Source of the DNA: an uncultured Eubacteriales bacterium
GTDB lineage: Bacteria; Bacillota_A; Clostridia; Christensenellales; Aristaeellaceae
Length of the DNA stretch: 6,561 bases
Assembly: GCA_944333375.1 (NCBI GenBank)
Contig: CALVKX010000119.1
Coordinates: 1 to 6,561 of the forward strand
Direction: 5' to 3'
The notes under the pieces were generated by a model. It was not told where the DNA came from and did no database searches. It saw nothing but the letters and a program-made list of their open reading frames with translations. The position numbers were made by a program, and so were the translations under genes. This document shows, piece after piece, positions 1 through 5,941 of this stretch. Position 1 is the first letter of the stretch. Each line of letters opens with the position of its first letter.

Positions 1-132
1 TCCAACGCCCAGCAGGTCGTCAAGGGCCTGGTGCTGCTCATCGCCGTGGCTGTGGACGTCATCGGCAAGCAGCAGATTCAGCTTCCCTTCCTCCGGGGCA
101 AAAAGTCCGCCTCCAGGAGCGCGGGCGCCTGA
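1..132 (+). CDS. Sugar ABC transporter permease, C-terminal end (partial)
   Basis: Frame 1 is open from the first base to a TGA at 130-132 and gives the last 43 residues of a protein that starts outside the window. The sequence begins SNAQQVVKGLVLLIAVAVDV and continues into a short basic and polar tail. A hydrophobic helix of the form QQ-(I/V)-(I/V)-KG-L-hydrophobic-AV-x-(I/V/F)-D near the C-terminus is characteristic of the RbsC/MglC/XylH-type permeases (BPD_transp_2 family), the membrane subunits that import ribose, galactose, xylose or similar sugars with a periplasmic-type binding protein and a double ATPase. The substrate cannot be told from this fragment. The gene is followed by an intrinsic terminator, so it closes its own operon and has no evident link to the yqf-era cluster. 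The family call rests on one helix and is moderately secure. Confidence 0.72.
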   Translation, partial: SNAQQVVKGLVLLIAVAVDVIGKQQIQLPFLRGKKSASRSAGA

Positions 133-178
133 GGCCTGTCGGAAAAGATCGCCACAGGCGAGCTTTATCGACACGCTG

Positions 179-210
179 TGCTCTCCGAAACGGAGAGCAT
201 TTCTTTTTTT
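179..210 (+). terminator. Intrinsic (Rho-independent) terminator after the ABC permease gene
   Basis: A perfect 9-bp stem, TGCTCTCCG (179-187) paired with CGGAGAGCA (191-199), encloses an AAA loop and is followed directly by TTTCTTTTTTT (200-210). A stem with a GC-rich base and a long U tract is the standard intrinsic terminator form. It lies 47 nt after the permease stop and 51 nt before the yqfC start, so it should insulate the sugar-transport operon from the yqf-era operon. Any promoter for yqfC acting downstream of it must lie within about 50 nt of the gene, or else yqfC is fed by read-through. Confidence 0.93.
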
Positions 211-224
211 GCTTTCGCATATCC

Positions 225-260
225 TCCCCCGAACCGCACTTTGGAAAAGGGGGGACCCGC
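225..260 (+). promoter_or_regulatory. yqfC ribosome binding site, possibly within a hairpin
   Basis: A purine run AAAAGGGGGG (245-254) sits 6 nt before the GTG at 261 and is the evident Shine-Dalgarno site that fixes the yqfC start. The run TCCCCC (225-230) is exactly complementary to GGGGGA (250-255). A 6-bp all-but-one G:C stem with a 19-nt loop could therefore cover the binding site. The binding site is seen directly and is well placed. The masking hairpin is inference only, because the loop is long and a G run will find a C run easily in GC-rich DNA. No convincing sigma-A, sigma-E or sigma-G promoter was found between the terminator and the gene. Confidence 0.55.
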
Positions 261-521
261 GTGCTGGATAAGCTCAGGCAGGCGGACATACCGCAGGAGC
301 TCGTCTTTGGCTGGCCGCGCTCGGTGCTGCTGGGGGACGAAAAGCTCATCGTCGAACAGCATCAGGGGATCTTCGCCTGCACCGAAACCGAGGTCGCCCT
401 TAAGACCCTCTGTGGGCTGCTGGTCATCAGCGGCGAGCGGCTGTCGCTGTCGCGCTATGACCGGGACGGCCTGGTCATCTTTGGCAAGATCGAAAAACTC
501 TGCTACCGCCCGAAAGGATGA
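261..521 (+). CDS. yqfC: YqfC/YabP-family sporulation protein
   Basis: This 86-residue protein matches the small YabP/YqfC family. After a short N-terminal helix it shows the expected beta-strand pattern: the G-x-P-x-V/S-L-x-G segment (GWPRSVLLGDEKL, about residues 17-29), the E-x-H-x-GI motif (EQHQGIFAC, about 32-40), a hydrophobic strand LCGLLVISGERLSLS (about 50-64) and a final strand pair GLVIFGKIEKLCY. Its length is close to the usual 85-95 residues. In Bacillus the gene is expressed in the mother cell during sporulation, and its biochemical role is unknown. The start is a GTG chosen because of the strong purine-rich binding site just upstream. The stop at 519-521 lies inside the ribosome binding site of yqfD, 6 nt before that gene, so the two are probably translationally coupled. 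The identification is supported by both the motifs and the downstream yqfD neighbour. Confidence 0.9.
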   Translation: MLDKLRQADIPQELVFGWPRSVLLGDEKLIVEQHQGIFACTETEVALKTLCGLLVISGERLSLSRYDRDGLVIFGKIEKLCYRPKG

Positions 522-527
522 TCGACC

Positions 528-1682
528 GTGAGAGCGCCCCGCCTGCCGTTTTTGACCTGCCGCTTCACGGTGAGCGGCCTGAACCTGGAGCGGCTGATGA
601 ACGCGCTGCAAAAGGAGGGCGTGCCGCTGCTCTCGGCGCGGCGGGTGGACGCGCGCGCCATGCGCTGCATGTGCTACCTGGCGGACCTGCCGCGGGTGCG
701 GGCGCTGGCCGGGGAGAAGGGCTGGCGCGTGTTGGATGCGCGGCCGGCGCAGCTCTCGGCGTTTCTCGGGGCGCTGGCGCGGCGGCCGGGGGCGCTGGCG
801 GGCGCCGTGCTGGCGGTGGTGCTGGCGGCGGTCCTGACGCAGTTCGTCTGGCGGGTGGAGGTACACGGCGCGGGGCCGTACCGGGCCGAGGTCGCGTCCT
901 ATCTCCGGGAGGCGGGGTATGTGCCCGGCGCGCCACGCGCGTCGGTGGACGCGGAGGCGCTAGAGCGGGCCCTGACGCTGCGCTATCCCGACGTGGCATG
1001 GTTTCACGCCTATGTGAGCAACGTGACGCTGGTGGTGGACGTGTCCCTGGGGGTGCCCATGCCCGAGCTGCCCGCAACCGAGCCGGGGGACGTGGTGGCC
1101 GTGCGCGACGGGATCGTGGACGCGGTGCGGGTGTACGCGGGCACGGCGGCGGTGGAGGTGGGCGACGCGGTGCGTCAGGGGCAGGTGCTCATCCGGGGCG
1201 AGGAGCGAGCGGCGGACGGCGCGGTGACGCCGGTTGCGGCGCGGGGCGTGGTGACGGCGCGCTGCTGGCAGTCGCACACGGTCCGGATGCCGCTGGACGA
1301 GGTGGTCAGCGAGGAGACGGGCCGAACATGCGTGCTCTCCCAGATCGTCACGCCCTGGTTCTCGCTTCCGGCCGAGCCGGAGGGGCCGCAGTACCTGGCC
1401 TCCAACCTCGCCATCACCCTCACCCCCGTGGGCGGTTGCTTCTTCCCCGTATGGCGAAAAACCACGGTTTTTTCGGAGGTCAGCCTCTCCTATCGCCGCC
1501 GGCCCGAGGCCCAGGTACGCGCCGAGGCGGCTGAGGCGGCGCTGGAGCGGCTCAAAACGATGCTCTACGGCTATGAGATCATTGACAAATGGGTAGATTA
1601 TTGTATGATAGGAGATGATACAGTGGCCGCGACCGCCACGGCGGAGTGGCTGATGGATATCGCCGGCGACGGCCCGGCGTGA
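528..1682 (+). CDS. yqfD: YqfD-family sporulation membrane protein
   Basis: The 384-residue product has the architecture of YqfD (about 390-400 residues in Bacillus). An N-terminal soluble region (about 1-75) carries the conserved start of the family (RFTVSGLNLERLMNAL). A single membrane helix lies at about 88-108 (GALAGAVLAVVLAAVLTQFV), followed by an extracytoplasmic region. Residues 188-224 read DVVAVRDGIV, AGTAAVEVGDAVRQGQVLIRG, a lipoyl/HlyD-like hairpin typical of the family. The C-terminal part resembles other YqfD proteins up to EIIDKWVDYCMIGDD. In Bacillus it is made under sigma-E control and is linked to sporulation; its molecular action is not established. The GTG start at 528 is preceded by AAAGGA (513-518), which overlaps the yqfC stop. 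The 3' end (about 1568-1622) is noticeably AT-rich against the very GC-rich body and contains a promoter-like sequence serving the next gene. Confidence 0.93.
   Translation: MRAPRLPFLTCRFTVSGLNLERLMNALQKEGVPLLSARRVDARAMRCMCYLADLPRVRALAGEKGWRVLDARPAQLSAFLGALARRPGALAGAVLAVVLAAVLTQFVWRVEVHGAGPYRAEVASYLREAGYVPGAPRASVDAEALERALTLRYPDVAWFHAYVSNVTLVVDVSLGVPMPELPATEPGDVVAVRDGIVDAVRVYAGTAAVEVGDAVRQGQVLIRGEERAADGAVTPVAARGVVTARCWQSHTVRMPLDEVVSEETGRTCVLSQIVTPWFSLPAEPEGPQYLASNLAITLTPVGGCFFPVWRKTTVFSEVSLSYRRRPEAQVRAEAAEAALERLKTMLYGYEIIDKWVDYCMIGDDTVAATATAEWLMDIAGDGPA
1582..1609 (+). promoter_or_regulatory. Putative sigma-A promoter inside yqfD, reading into phoH
   Basis: A perfect -35 hexamer TTGACA (1582-1587) is followed after 16 nt by TATGAT (1604-1609), one mismatch from the TATAAT consensus. 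Transcription would start near 1615-1617, leaving an untranslated leader of about 80 nt before phoH. The element lies in a locally AT-rich stretch (about 1568-1622) that stands out in a gene made almost wholly of G/C-ending codons, which argues against chance. The same bases still encode recognisable YqfD residues, so coding and promoter functions would overlap. It would let phoH, pgpH, ybeY-cdd and era be transcribed in growing cells independently of the sporulation genes. The hexamers are seen directly; activity is inferred. Confidence 0.68.
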
Positions 1683-1683
1683 A

Positions 1684-1689
1684 CGGAGG
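1684..1689 (+). promoter_or_regulatory. Ribosome binding site that decides the phoH TTG start
   Basis: CGGAGG lies 9 nt before a TTG at 1699-1701, a good spacing for initiation. An ATG at 1691 is only 1 nt from this site and opens a three-codon frame ending at 1702, so it is not a plausible start. The next in-frame ATG (1741) has no comparable binding site and would remove the start of the N-terminal domain. Confidence 0.7.
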
Positions 1690-1698
1690 CATGCGCAT

Positions 1699-2664
1699 TT
1701 GACTCTCACCCCGACGACCCTCCGCGTCCCCCTGACGGGCATGGACGCCTATCTTTCCATCTTTGGGGCCAACGGCCGCAACCTCGCTTTGCTGGAGGGG
1801 GAGCTGGCGGTGGGGCTTTCGCAGCGCGGGTCCGAGCTAGAAATCACGGGCTCGCCGGAGGATGCGGAGCTGGCGGCGCGCGTGGTGGAAAAGCTGTGCG
1901 AGCTGAGCCTGCGCGGGGCGCAGATCGACCGCACGACCCTTCGCTACGCCGTAAGGCTCGGCCGGGAGGACAAGCTGGAGCGGCTGGACGACATCGCCTT
2001 TGAGGTCGTGGCCATCACCCACCGCGGCCGCCCGGTGCGCTGCAAGACGCTGGGGCAGTACGAATACGTGCGCGCCATCCGCTCCAACGAGCTGACCTTT
2101 GCCGTGGGCCCGGCGGGTACGGGCAAGACGTACCTGGCCATGGCCCTTGCCGTAGTGGCGCTTCGCAACAAGGAGGTCGAGCGCATCGTCCTCACGCGCC
2201 CGGCGGTGGAGGCGGGCGAGAAGCTGGGCTTCCTGCCCGGCGATTTGAGCCAGAAGGTGGACCCCTACCTGCGCCCCCTCTTTGACGCGCTGTATGAGAT
2301 GATGGGCGCGGAGAGCTACCAGCGGCTGCAGGAGCGCGGCGCGCTGGAGGTGGCCCCGCTGGCCTACATGCGCGGACGCACGCTCTCGGACAGCTTTATC
2401 ATCCTGGACGAGGCGCAGAACACCACGCCCGAGCAGATGAAGATGTTTCTGACCCGCTTTGGCGCGGGCAGCCGCGTGGTGGTGACGGGCGACATCACGC
2501 AGACCGACCTGCCGGCCGGCCGGCAGAGCGGGCTCAAGCAGGCGCTGGAGGTCCTCAGGGACGTGCCGGGGATCGCCATGGTCACGCTGGACCAATCCGA
2601 CGTGGTGCGCCACGATCTGGTGCAGGCCATCGTGCGCGCCTACGAATCCTACGAAAGCACGTGA
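1699..2664 (+). CDS. phoH: PhoH-family ATPase (PhoH/YbeZ type)
   Basis: The 321-residue protein matches PhoH/YbeZ in length and motifs. The N-terminal domain (about 17-85) contains the IFGANGRNLALLE segment typical of the family. The ATPase domain follows, with Walker A GPAGTGKT at 137-144, the conserved TRPAVEAGEKLGFLPGDL segment at 166-183, Walker B IILDEAQN at 234-241 and the motif VVTGDITQTDLP at 261-272. Nothing essential is missing. PhoH proteins are cytoplasmic NTPases related to superfamily 1 helicases. The E. coli homologue YbeZ is encoded beside ybeY and associates with it, pointing to a role in RNA or ribosome metabolism. The older link to phosphate starvation comes from E. coli naming and has no support here. 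The start is a TTG, chosen because of the CGGAGG at 1684-1689. The gene follows yqfD by 16 nt and precedes pgpH by 13 nt. Confidence 0.95.
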   Translation: MTLTPTTLRVPLTGMDAYLSIFGANGRNLALLEGELAVGLSQRGSELEITGSPEDAELAARVVEKLCELSLRGAQIDRTTLRYAVRLGREDKLERLDDIAFEVVAITHRGRPVRCKTLGQYEYVRAIRSNELTFAVGPAGTGKTYLAMALAVVALRNKEVERIVLTRPAVEAGEKLGFLPGDLSQKVDPYLRPLFDALYEMMGAESYQRLQERGALEVAPLAYMRGRTLSDSFIILDEAQNTTPEQMKMFLTRFGAGSRVVVTGDITQTDLPAGRQSGLKQALEVLRDVPGIAMVTLDQSDVVRHDLVQAIVRAYESYEST

Positions 2665-2669
2665 AGGGG
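2664..2669 (+). promoter_or_regulatory. Ribosome binding site of pgpH
   Basis: AAGGGG overlaps the last base of the phoH stop and lies 8 nt before the ATG at 2678. A GTG at 2669 in the same frame would extend the protein by three residues, but it begins inside this binding site and has none of its own. The ATG at 2678, or the adjacent one at 2681, is therefore preferred. Confidence 0.65.
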
Positions 2670-2677
2670 TGCGGAAA

Positions 2678-5032
2678 ATGATGCAGAGCAAGCGGACCAT
2701 CCGCAAAAAAAAGGCGCTGAGCTGGGAGGTGGTGGGGCACGCGCTTCGCTCCCGGGCGGCCCAGTGCGCCTACGTGGTGCTGGCGGGCGCGGTGATTCTG
2801 TGCATCCTGTTCATGGTCGCCATCACGCCCCAGCGCTATGATCTCAAGGTGGGCGACATCGCGCCCACCACCATCACCGCCAGCAAGGACGTGGTGGACG
2901 AGATCAGCACGGCGCGCCAGCGCGAGAGCGCGGCCAACCAGGTCGAGCCCACCTACGTCTACAAGGACAGCGTGGCCGACGAGGTCATGGCGGACCTGGC
3001 CTCGGTGCTGGCCCAGGCCAACGCCGTGCAGCAGTACGGGCGGCGGGTGCTGGAGCAGTTTGCCCCCGGGGACGCCAAGACCCAGGCCACCTACGTCTTT
3101 GCCGAAGCGGAGCTGGAGTACGCCCGCTCGCTGCTCACCCAGCTCAGCCTGGCCGACTACCAGCTCAACACCCTCCTTCGCGCCTCGGACCAGCAGATGG
3201 CCGACATGAGCGAGAACATCACCTCCGCCGTGGAAAACACCCTCAACACCACCATCCGCGAGGGCTATGTCAACGAGTCCATCCAGTACCTCCAGCAGAT
3301 CATCGGCTACAAGACCGACATCGACCTGCTCCAGAACGTCGTCACCCCCATTTTGCGCAAGGTCATCCGCCCCAACATGGTCATCGACCAGGAGGCCACC
3401 GAGAAGCTGCGCGACGAGGCCCGCGCGGCCGTGGAGCCGGTCATCTACAAGCAGGGCCAGAACATCGTCCTCGCCCGCGAGCGCGTGACCGCCAACCAGC
3501 TGGAGATGCTGCGCAGCTTGGGCATGCTGGACGACGACAACGTCGATATCATGATGTACGTGGGCGCCGCGCTCCTGGTGCTGCTCAGCATCGCCGTGCT
3601 GCTCATCTCCATGTACCTCTTTGATCCCGATACGCTCCAAAATCCCCGCAGCCTCATCATCCTCATGCTCATCCAGTGCGTCACCCTCGGGCTTTGCATC
3701 CTGGGCCAGCTCATCCATACCTACATGGCCCCGGTGCTCCTGAGCGCCATGATGCTCACCGGCCTCCTCTCGCCCAACACCGGCATCGCCGGCGCCCTGA
3801 GCATGAGCGTGCTGGTCAGCGCCCTCATCGCCGGGGGCGATACCACCTACGGCCCGGCCATGGTCAACCTCCTGCTCACCGCCTTCATCAGCGGCTTCCT
3901 GGCCGTGGCCATCATTCGCCGGCGGCCCTACCGCCAGCAGGTGCTGCTGTGCGGCATCGTGACCGCCATCGTCAACATCGTCATCATCCTCACCATCGGC
4001 TTCATGACCAACACCTCCGTGGCCGACGTCTTTACCAACGCCCTGTGGAGCGCAGGCAGCGCGCTGCTGGCCTCGGTGCTTTGCATCGCCCTGGACCCGC
4101 TGGTGGAGGCGTCCTTCCACCTGGCCACCCCGGCCAAGCTGCTGGAGCTGAGCAACCCCAACCATCCCCTGCTGCGCCGCCTGCTCATCGAGGCGTCGGG
4201 CACGTACCATCACAGCATCATCGTGGCCAACCTGGCCGAGGCCGCGGCCGAGGCCGTGGGCGGCAACCCGCTGCTGGCCCGCGCCGGGGCGTATTTCCAT
4301 GACATCGGCAAGCTCAAGCGGCCCCTGTACTTCAAGGAAAACCAGATCGGCGACAACCCCCACGAGCACACCAACCCCTACGTGAGCGCCGCCATCGTCA
4401 CCGCCCACACCCGCGACGGGCTGGTCATGGCCCAGCAGTACCGACTGCCCCAGGAGATTCAGGACATCATCGTCGAGCACCACGGCGACACGCCGGTGAT
4501 GTTCTTCTACCACAAGGCGCTGCAGGAGGCCGACGGCCAGGCCGTGGACATCGCCGACTTCCGCTACGACGGCCGGCGGCCGCACAGCAAGGAAAGCGCC
4601 ATCATCATGCTCGCCGACACCGTCGAGGCCGCCGTGCGCAGCATGCCCGACCCCACGCCCCAGAAAATCCGGGAGTTCATCTCCAAGCTCGTGCGCGGCA
4701 AGCTCGACGACGGGCAGCTGGACAACGCACCGTTGACGCTGCGGGACATCACCCGCATCTGCGAGGCATTTGCCACCGTCCTAAACGGCGTCTTCCATGA
4801 GCGCATCGAGTATCCCGCCATCAGCCCCGCGGCGGCGGCACACGTGGCCGCCCAGGCCCGGCTGACGCAGGCGGAGGAAAGCCCGGTGGAGGAGCGGGAG
4901 CTGCGCCGCATCGAGCCGCAGGAGGAAAAGCCCGCCGGCGATGAGACGCCCAGCGGGGAGGAGAGGCCCGCCGGGGAGGAGTCGCCCGCCGGGGAGGAGA
5001 CGCGGCCCGAGGGAGAGGGTGAGCCGTCATGA
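2678..5032 (+). CDS. pgpH: Membrane cyclic-di-AMP phosphodiesterase PgpH (YqfF, 7TMR-HD family)
   Basis: The 784-residue product has the full PgpH plan. A basic N-terminus leads into a first membrane helix (about 30-49). A large extracytoplasmic 7TMR-HDED domain (about 50-290) starts RYDLKVGDIAPTTITASKDV. A bundle of seven helices (about 293-475) follows, then a cytoplasmic HD domain (about 480-715). HD-domain metal and catalytic residues are visible: H511/H512 (TYHHS), H541-D542 in FHDIGK, H577 (TAHTRDG), H601/H602 (VEHHGDT) and D647 (LADTVEAA). Characterised members hydrolyse cyclic di-AMP to pApA, controlling a messenger for potassium, osmolyte and cell-wall homeostasis. The extracytoplasmic domain is thought to sense a signal. 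An unusual acidic repeat tail (about 735-784) follows the catalytic domain. The stop overlaps the next start as ATGA. A GTG three codons upstream is an alternative start. Confidence 0.95.
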   Translation: MMQSKRTIRKKKALSWEVVGHALRSRAAQCAYVVLAGAVILCILFMVAITPQRYDLKVGDIAPTTITASKDVVDEISTARQRESAANQVEPTYVYKDSVADEVMADLASVLAQANAVQQYGRRVLEQFAPGDAKTQATYVFAEAELEYARSLLTQLSLADYQLNTLLRASDQQMADMSENITSAVENTLNTTIREGYVNESIQYLQQIIGYKTDIDLLQNVVTPILRKVIRPNMVIDQEATEKLRDEARAAVEPVIYKQGQNIVLARERVTANQLEMLRSLGMLDDDNVDIMMYVGAALLVLLSIAVLLISMYLFDPDTLQNPRSLIILMLIQCVTLGLCILGQLIHTYMAPVLLSAMMLTGLLSPNTGIAGALSMSVLVSALIAGGDTTYGPAMVNLLLTAFISGFLAVAIIRRRPYRQQVLLCGIVTAIVNIVIILTIGFMTNTSVADVFTNALWSAGSALLASVLCIALDPLVEASFHLATPAKLLELSNPNHPLLRRLLIEASGTYHHSIIVANLAEAAAEAVGGNPLLARAGAYFHDIGKLKRPLYFKENQIGDNPHEHTNPYVSAAIVTAHTRDGLVMAQQYRLPQEIQDIIVEHHGDTPVMFFYHKALQEADGQAVDIADFRYDGRRPHSKESAIIMLADTVEAAVRSMPDPTPQKIREFISKLVRGKLDDGQLDNAPLTLRDITRICEAFATVLNGVFHERIEYPAISPAAAAHVAAQARLTQAEESPVEERELRRIEPQEEKPAGDETPSGEERPAGEESPAGEETRPEGEGEPS
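4928..4999 (+). repeat. Four 18-bp tandem repeats encoding the PgpH acidic tail
   Basis: Four consecutive six-codon units encode KPAGDE, TPSGEE, RPAGEE and SPAGEE, and then decay into TRPEGEGEPS at the stop. Units three and four share CCCGCCGGGGAGGAG exactly and differ only at the flanking codon. The unit is a multiple of three, so copy number can change without breaking the frame. The repeat forms a disordered, negatively charged extension of PgpH beyond its HD domain. Units two to four each carry GGGGAGGAG, which resembles a Shine-Dalgarno site, close to the start of ybeY-cdd. Confidence 0.85.
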
Positions 5033-5922
5033 GAATCGAATGGGAGCAGCGCGTGCCCGCGCCCGCGGACGCGCCGCTTTCGCTGGTGGCGGCCTGCTGC
5101 CAGGCCGTCGAGGGCGTGCGCCTGCCCCTGGCCGTGCACGTGGTGCTCACGGACGACGCGGACATCCGCGCGCTGAATACCCGCACGCGCGGCGTGGAGA
5201 GCGCCACGGACGTGCTGAGCTTCCCCACCGTCAACTATCCGCAGGGCCGGACCGCGAGAAGCTGCGAAAGGCGCCTGCGCGCGGAGTTCGACCCCGAGCT
5301 GGGCGCGTGCCTCGTGGGCGACATCGTCATCTCCCGCGAGCGCGCGCTGGCCCAGGCCGCCGAGTACGGCCACAGCCCGCGGCGCGAGCTGTGCTACCTG
5401 CTGGCCCACGGGCTGTTTCACCTCATGGGCTACGACCACATGACCCCCGACGAACAAAAGGAGATGCGCGCGATGGAGGAAAAGGCGCTCAATATGGCGG
5501 GGATTTCCCGCGGGGAGGAAGCCGTCCCCGTTTCGGACGACGACCTTCTTTCCCTGGCCCGCCTGGCCATGGAAAACAGCTACTGCCCCTACAGCCATTA
5601 CGCCGTGGGCGCGGCGCTGCTGAGCGCCGACGGCCGGGTGTTTCAGGGCTGCAACATCGAAAACGCCAGCTTCGGGCTGACCAACTGCGCCGAGCGCACG
5701 GCGCTGTTCAAGGCCGTGAGCGAGGGCGCGCGGGACTTCACCGCCATCGCCATCGCCTCAAACGGCTCCGCGCCCTACCCCTGCGGCGCGTGCCGCCAGG
5801 CGCTCAACGAGTTCGCGCCGGCCCTTCGGGTGCTGGTCACCTGGGGCGAGGGCGAGGTGGACAAGACCACGCTGCCCGCTTTGCTCCCCCACGGCTTCGG
5901 TCCCAAGGACCTGCCGGACTGA
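5029..5922 (+). CDS. ybeY/cdd: Fusion protein: YbeY endoribonuclease plus cytidine deaminase
   Basis: One 297-residue reading frame holds two complete enzymes. Residues 1 to about 160 are YbeY: ATDVLSFP at 59-66, LVGDIVIS at 95-102 and the zinc motif HGLFHLMGYDH with H127, H131 and H137. YbeY is a metal-dependent endoribonuclease for 16S rRNA 3' maturation and ribosome quality control. Residues about 170-297 are a homotetramer-type cytidine deaminase: substrate residues in GCNIENAS (N209, E211), TNCAERTA with zinc ligand C220, catalytic E222 and R223, then PCGAC with zinc ligands C252 and C255, and the family's C-terminal LLPHGFGPKDL. This domain converts cytidine or deoxycytidine to uridine or deoxyuridine. 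Only about ten residues join them (around 161-170). The ATG overlaps the pgpH stop by 4 nt and is preceded by AGGGTGA (5016-5022). In related clusters ybeY and cdd are separate genes, often with dgkA between them. All key residues are present, so both activities are expected. Confidence 0.93.
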   Translation: MRIEWEQRVPAPADAPLSLVAACCQAVEGVRLPLAVHVVLTDDADIRALNTRTRGVESATDVLSFPTVNYPQGRTARSCERRLRAEFDPELGACLVGDIVISRERALAQAAEYGHSPRRELCYLLAHGLFHLMGYDHMTPDEQKEMRAMEEKALNMAGISRGEEAVPVSDDDLLSLARLAMENSYCPYSHYAVGAALLSADGRVFQGCNIENASFGLTNCAERTALFKAVSEGARDFTAIAIASNGSAPYPCGACRQALNEFAPALRVLVTWGEGEVDKTTLPALLPHGFGPKDLPD

Positions 5923-5941
5923 TACGGAAAGAGGACGATTC

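Noticed and set aside
134..159. GCCTGT/ACAGGC inverted repeat after the permease stop
   Set aside because: Its 14-nt loop and lack of a T tract make it weaker than the adjacent terminator at 179-210. It may be an accessory hairpin, but nothing more can be supported.
216..245. CGCATAT resembling a sporulation sigma-factor -35 element upstream of yqfC
   Set aside because: No matching -10 element lies at the required spacing, so a sigma-E or sigma-G promoter cannot be supported despite the biological expectation.
518..1534. A 338-codon + strand frame overlapping yqfD
   Set aside because: Its translation is Gly/Ala/Arg-rich with no motif, while the other frame carries YqfD features and a proper ribosome binding site. 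It is a GC-driven shadow.
1610..1682. AGGAG (1610-1614) with a GTG at 1623, in the yqfD frame, which could start a 19-residue peptide
   Set aside because: A transcript from the putative promoter at 1582-1609 would start at about 1615-1617, so it would lack the AGGAG. The frame is simply the YqfD C-terminus.
1691..1702. A three-codon minicistron (ATG at 1691) overlapping the phoH TTG as TTGA
   Set aside because: The ATG is only 1 nt from the binding site, too close to initiate. The spacing suits the TTG instead.
2509..2526. A perfect 18-bp GC palindrome (CTGCCGGCCGGCCGGCAG) inside phoH
   Set aside because: It encodes the conserved DLPAGRQSGL stretch of PhoH, is not followed by a T tract and is mid-gene. 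It is best explained by GC-biased codons for Leu-Pro-Ala-Gly-Arg.
2582..4585. A 667-codon open frame on the - strand opposite phoH and pgpH
   Set aside because: It is antisense to strongly recognisable PgpH sequence and its translation is a His/Asp/Gly/Val-rich low-complexity shadow. Long antisense frames are expected where third positions are nearly all G or C.
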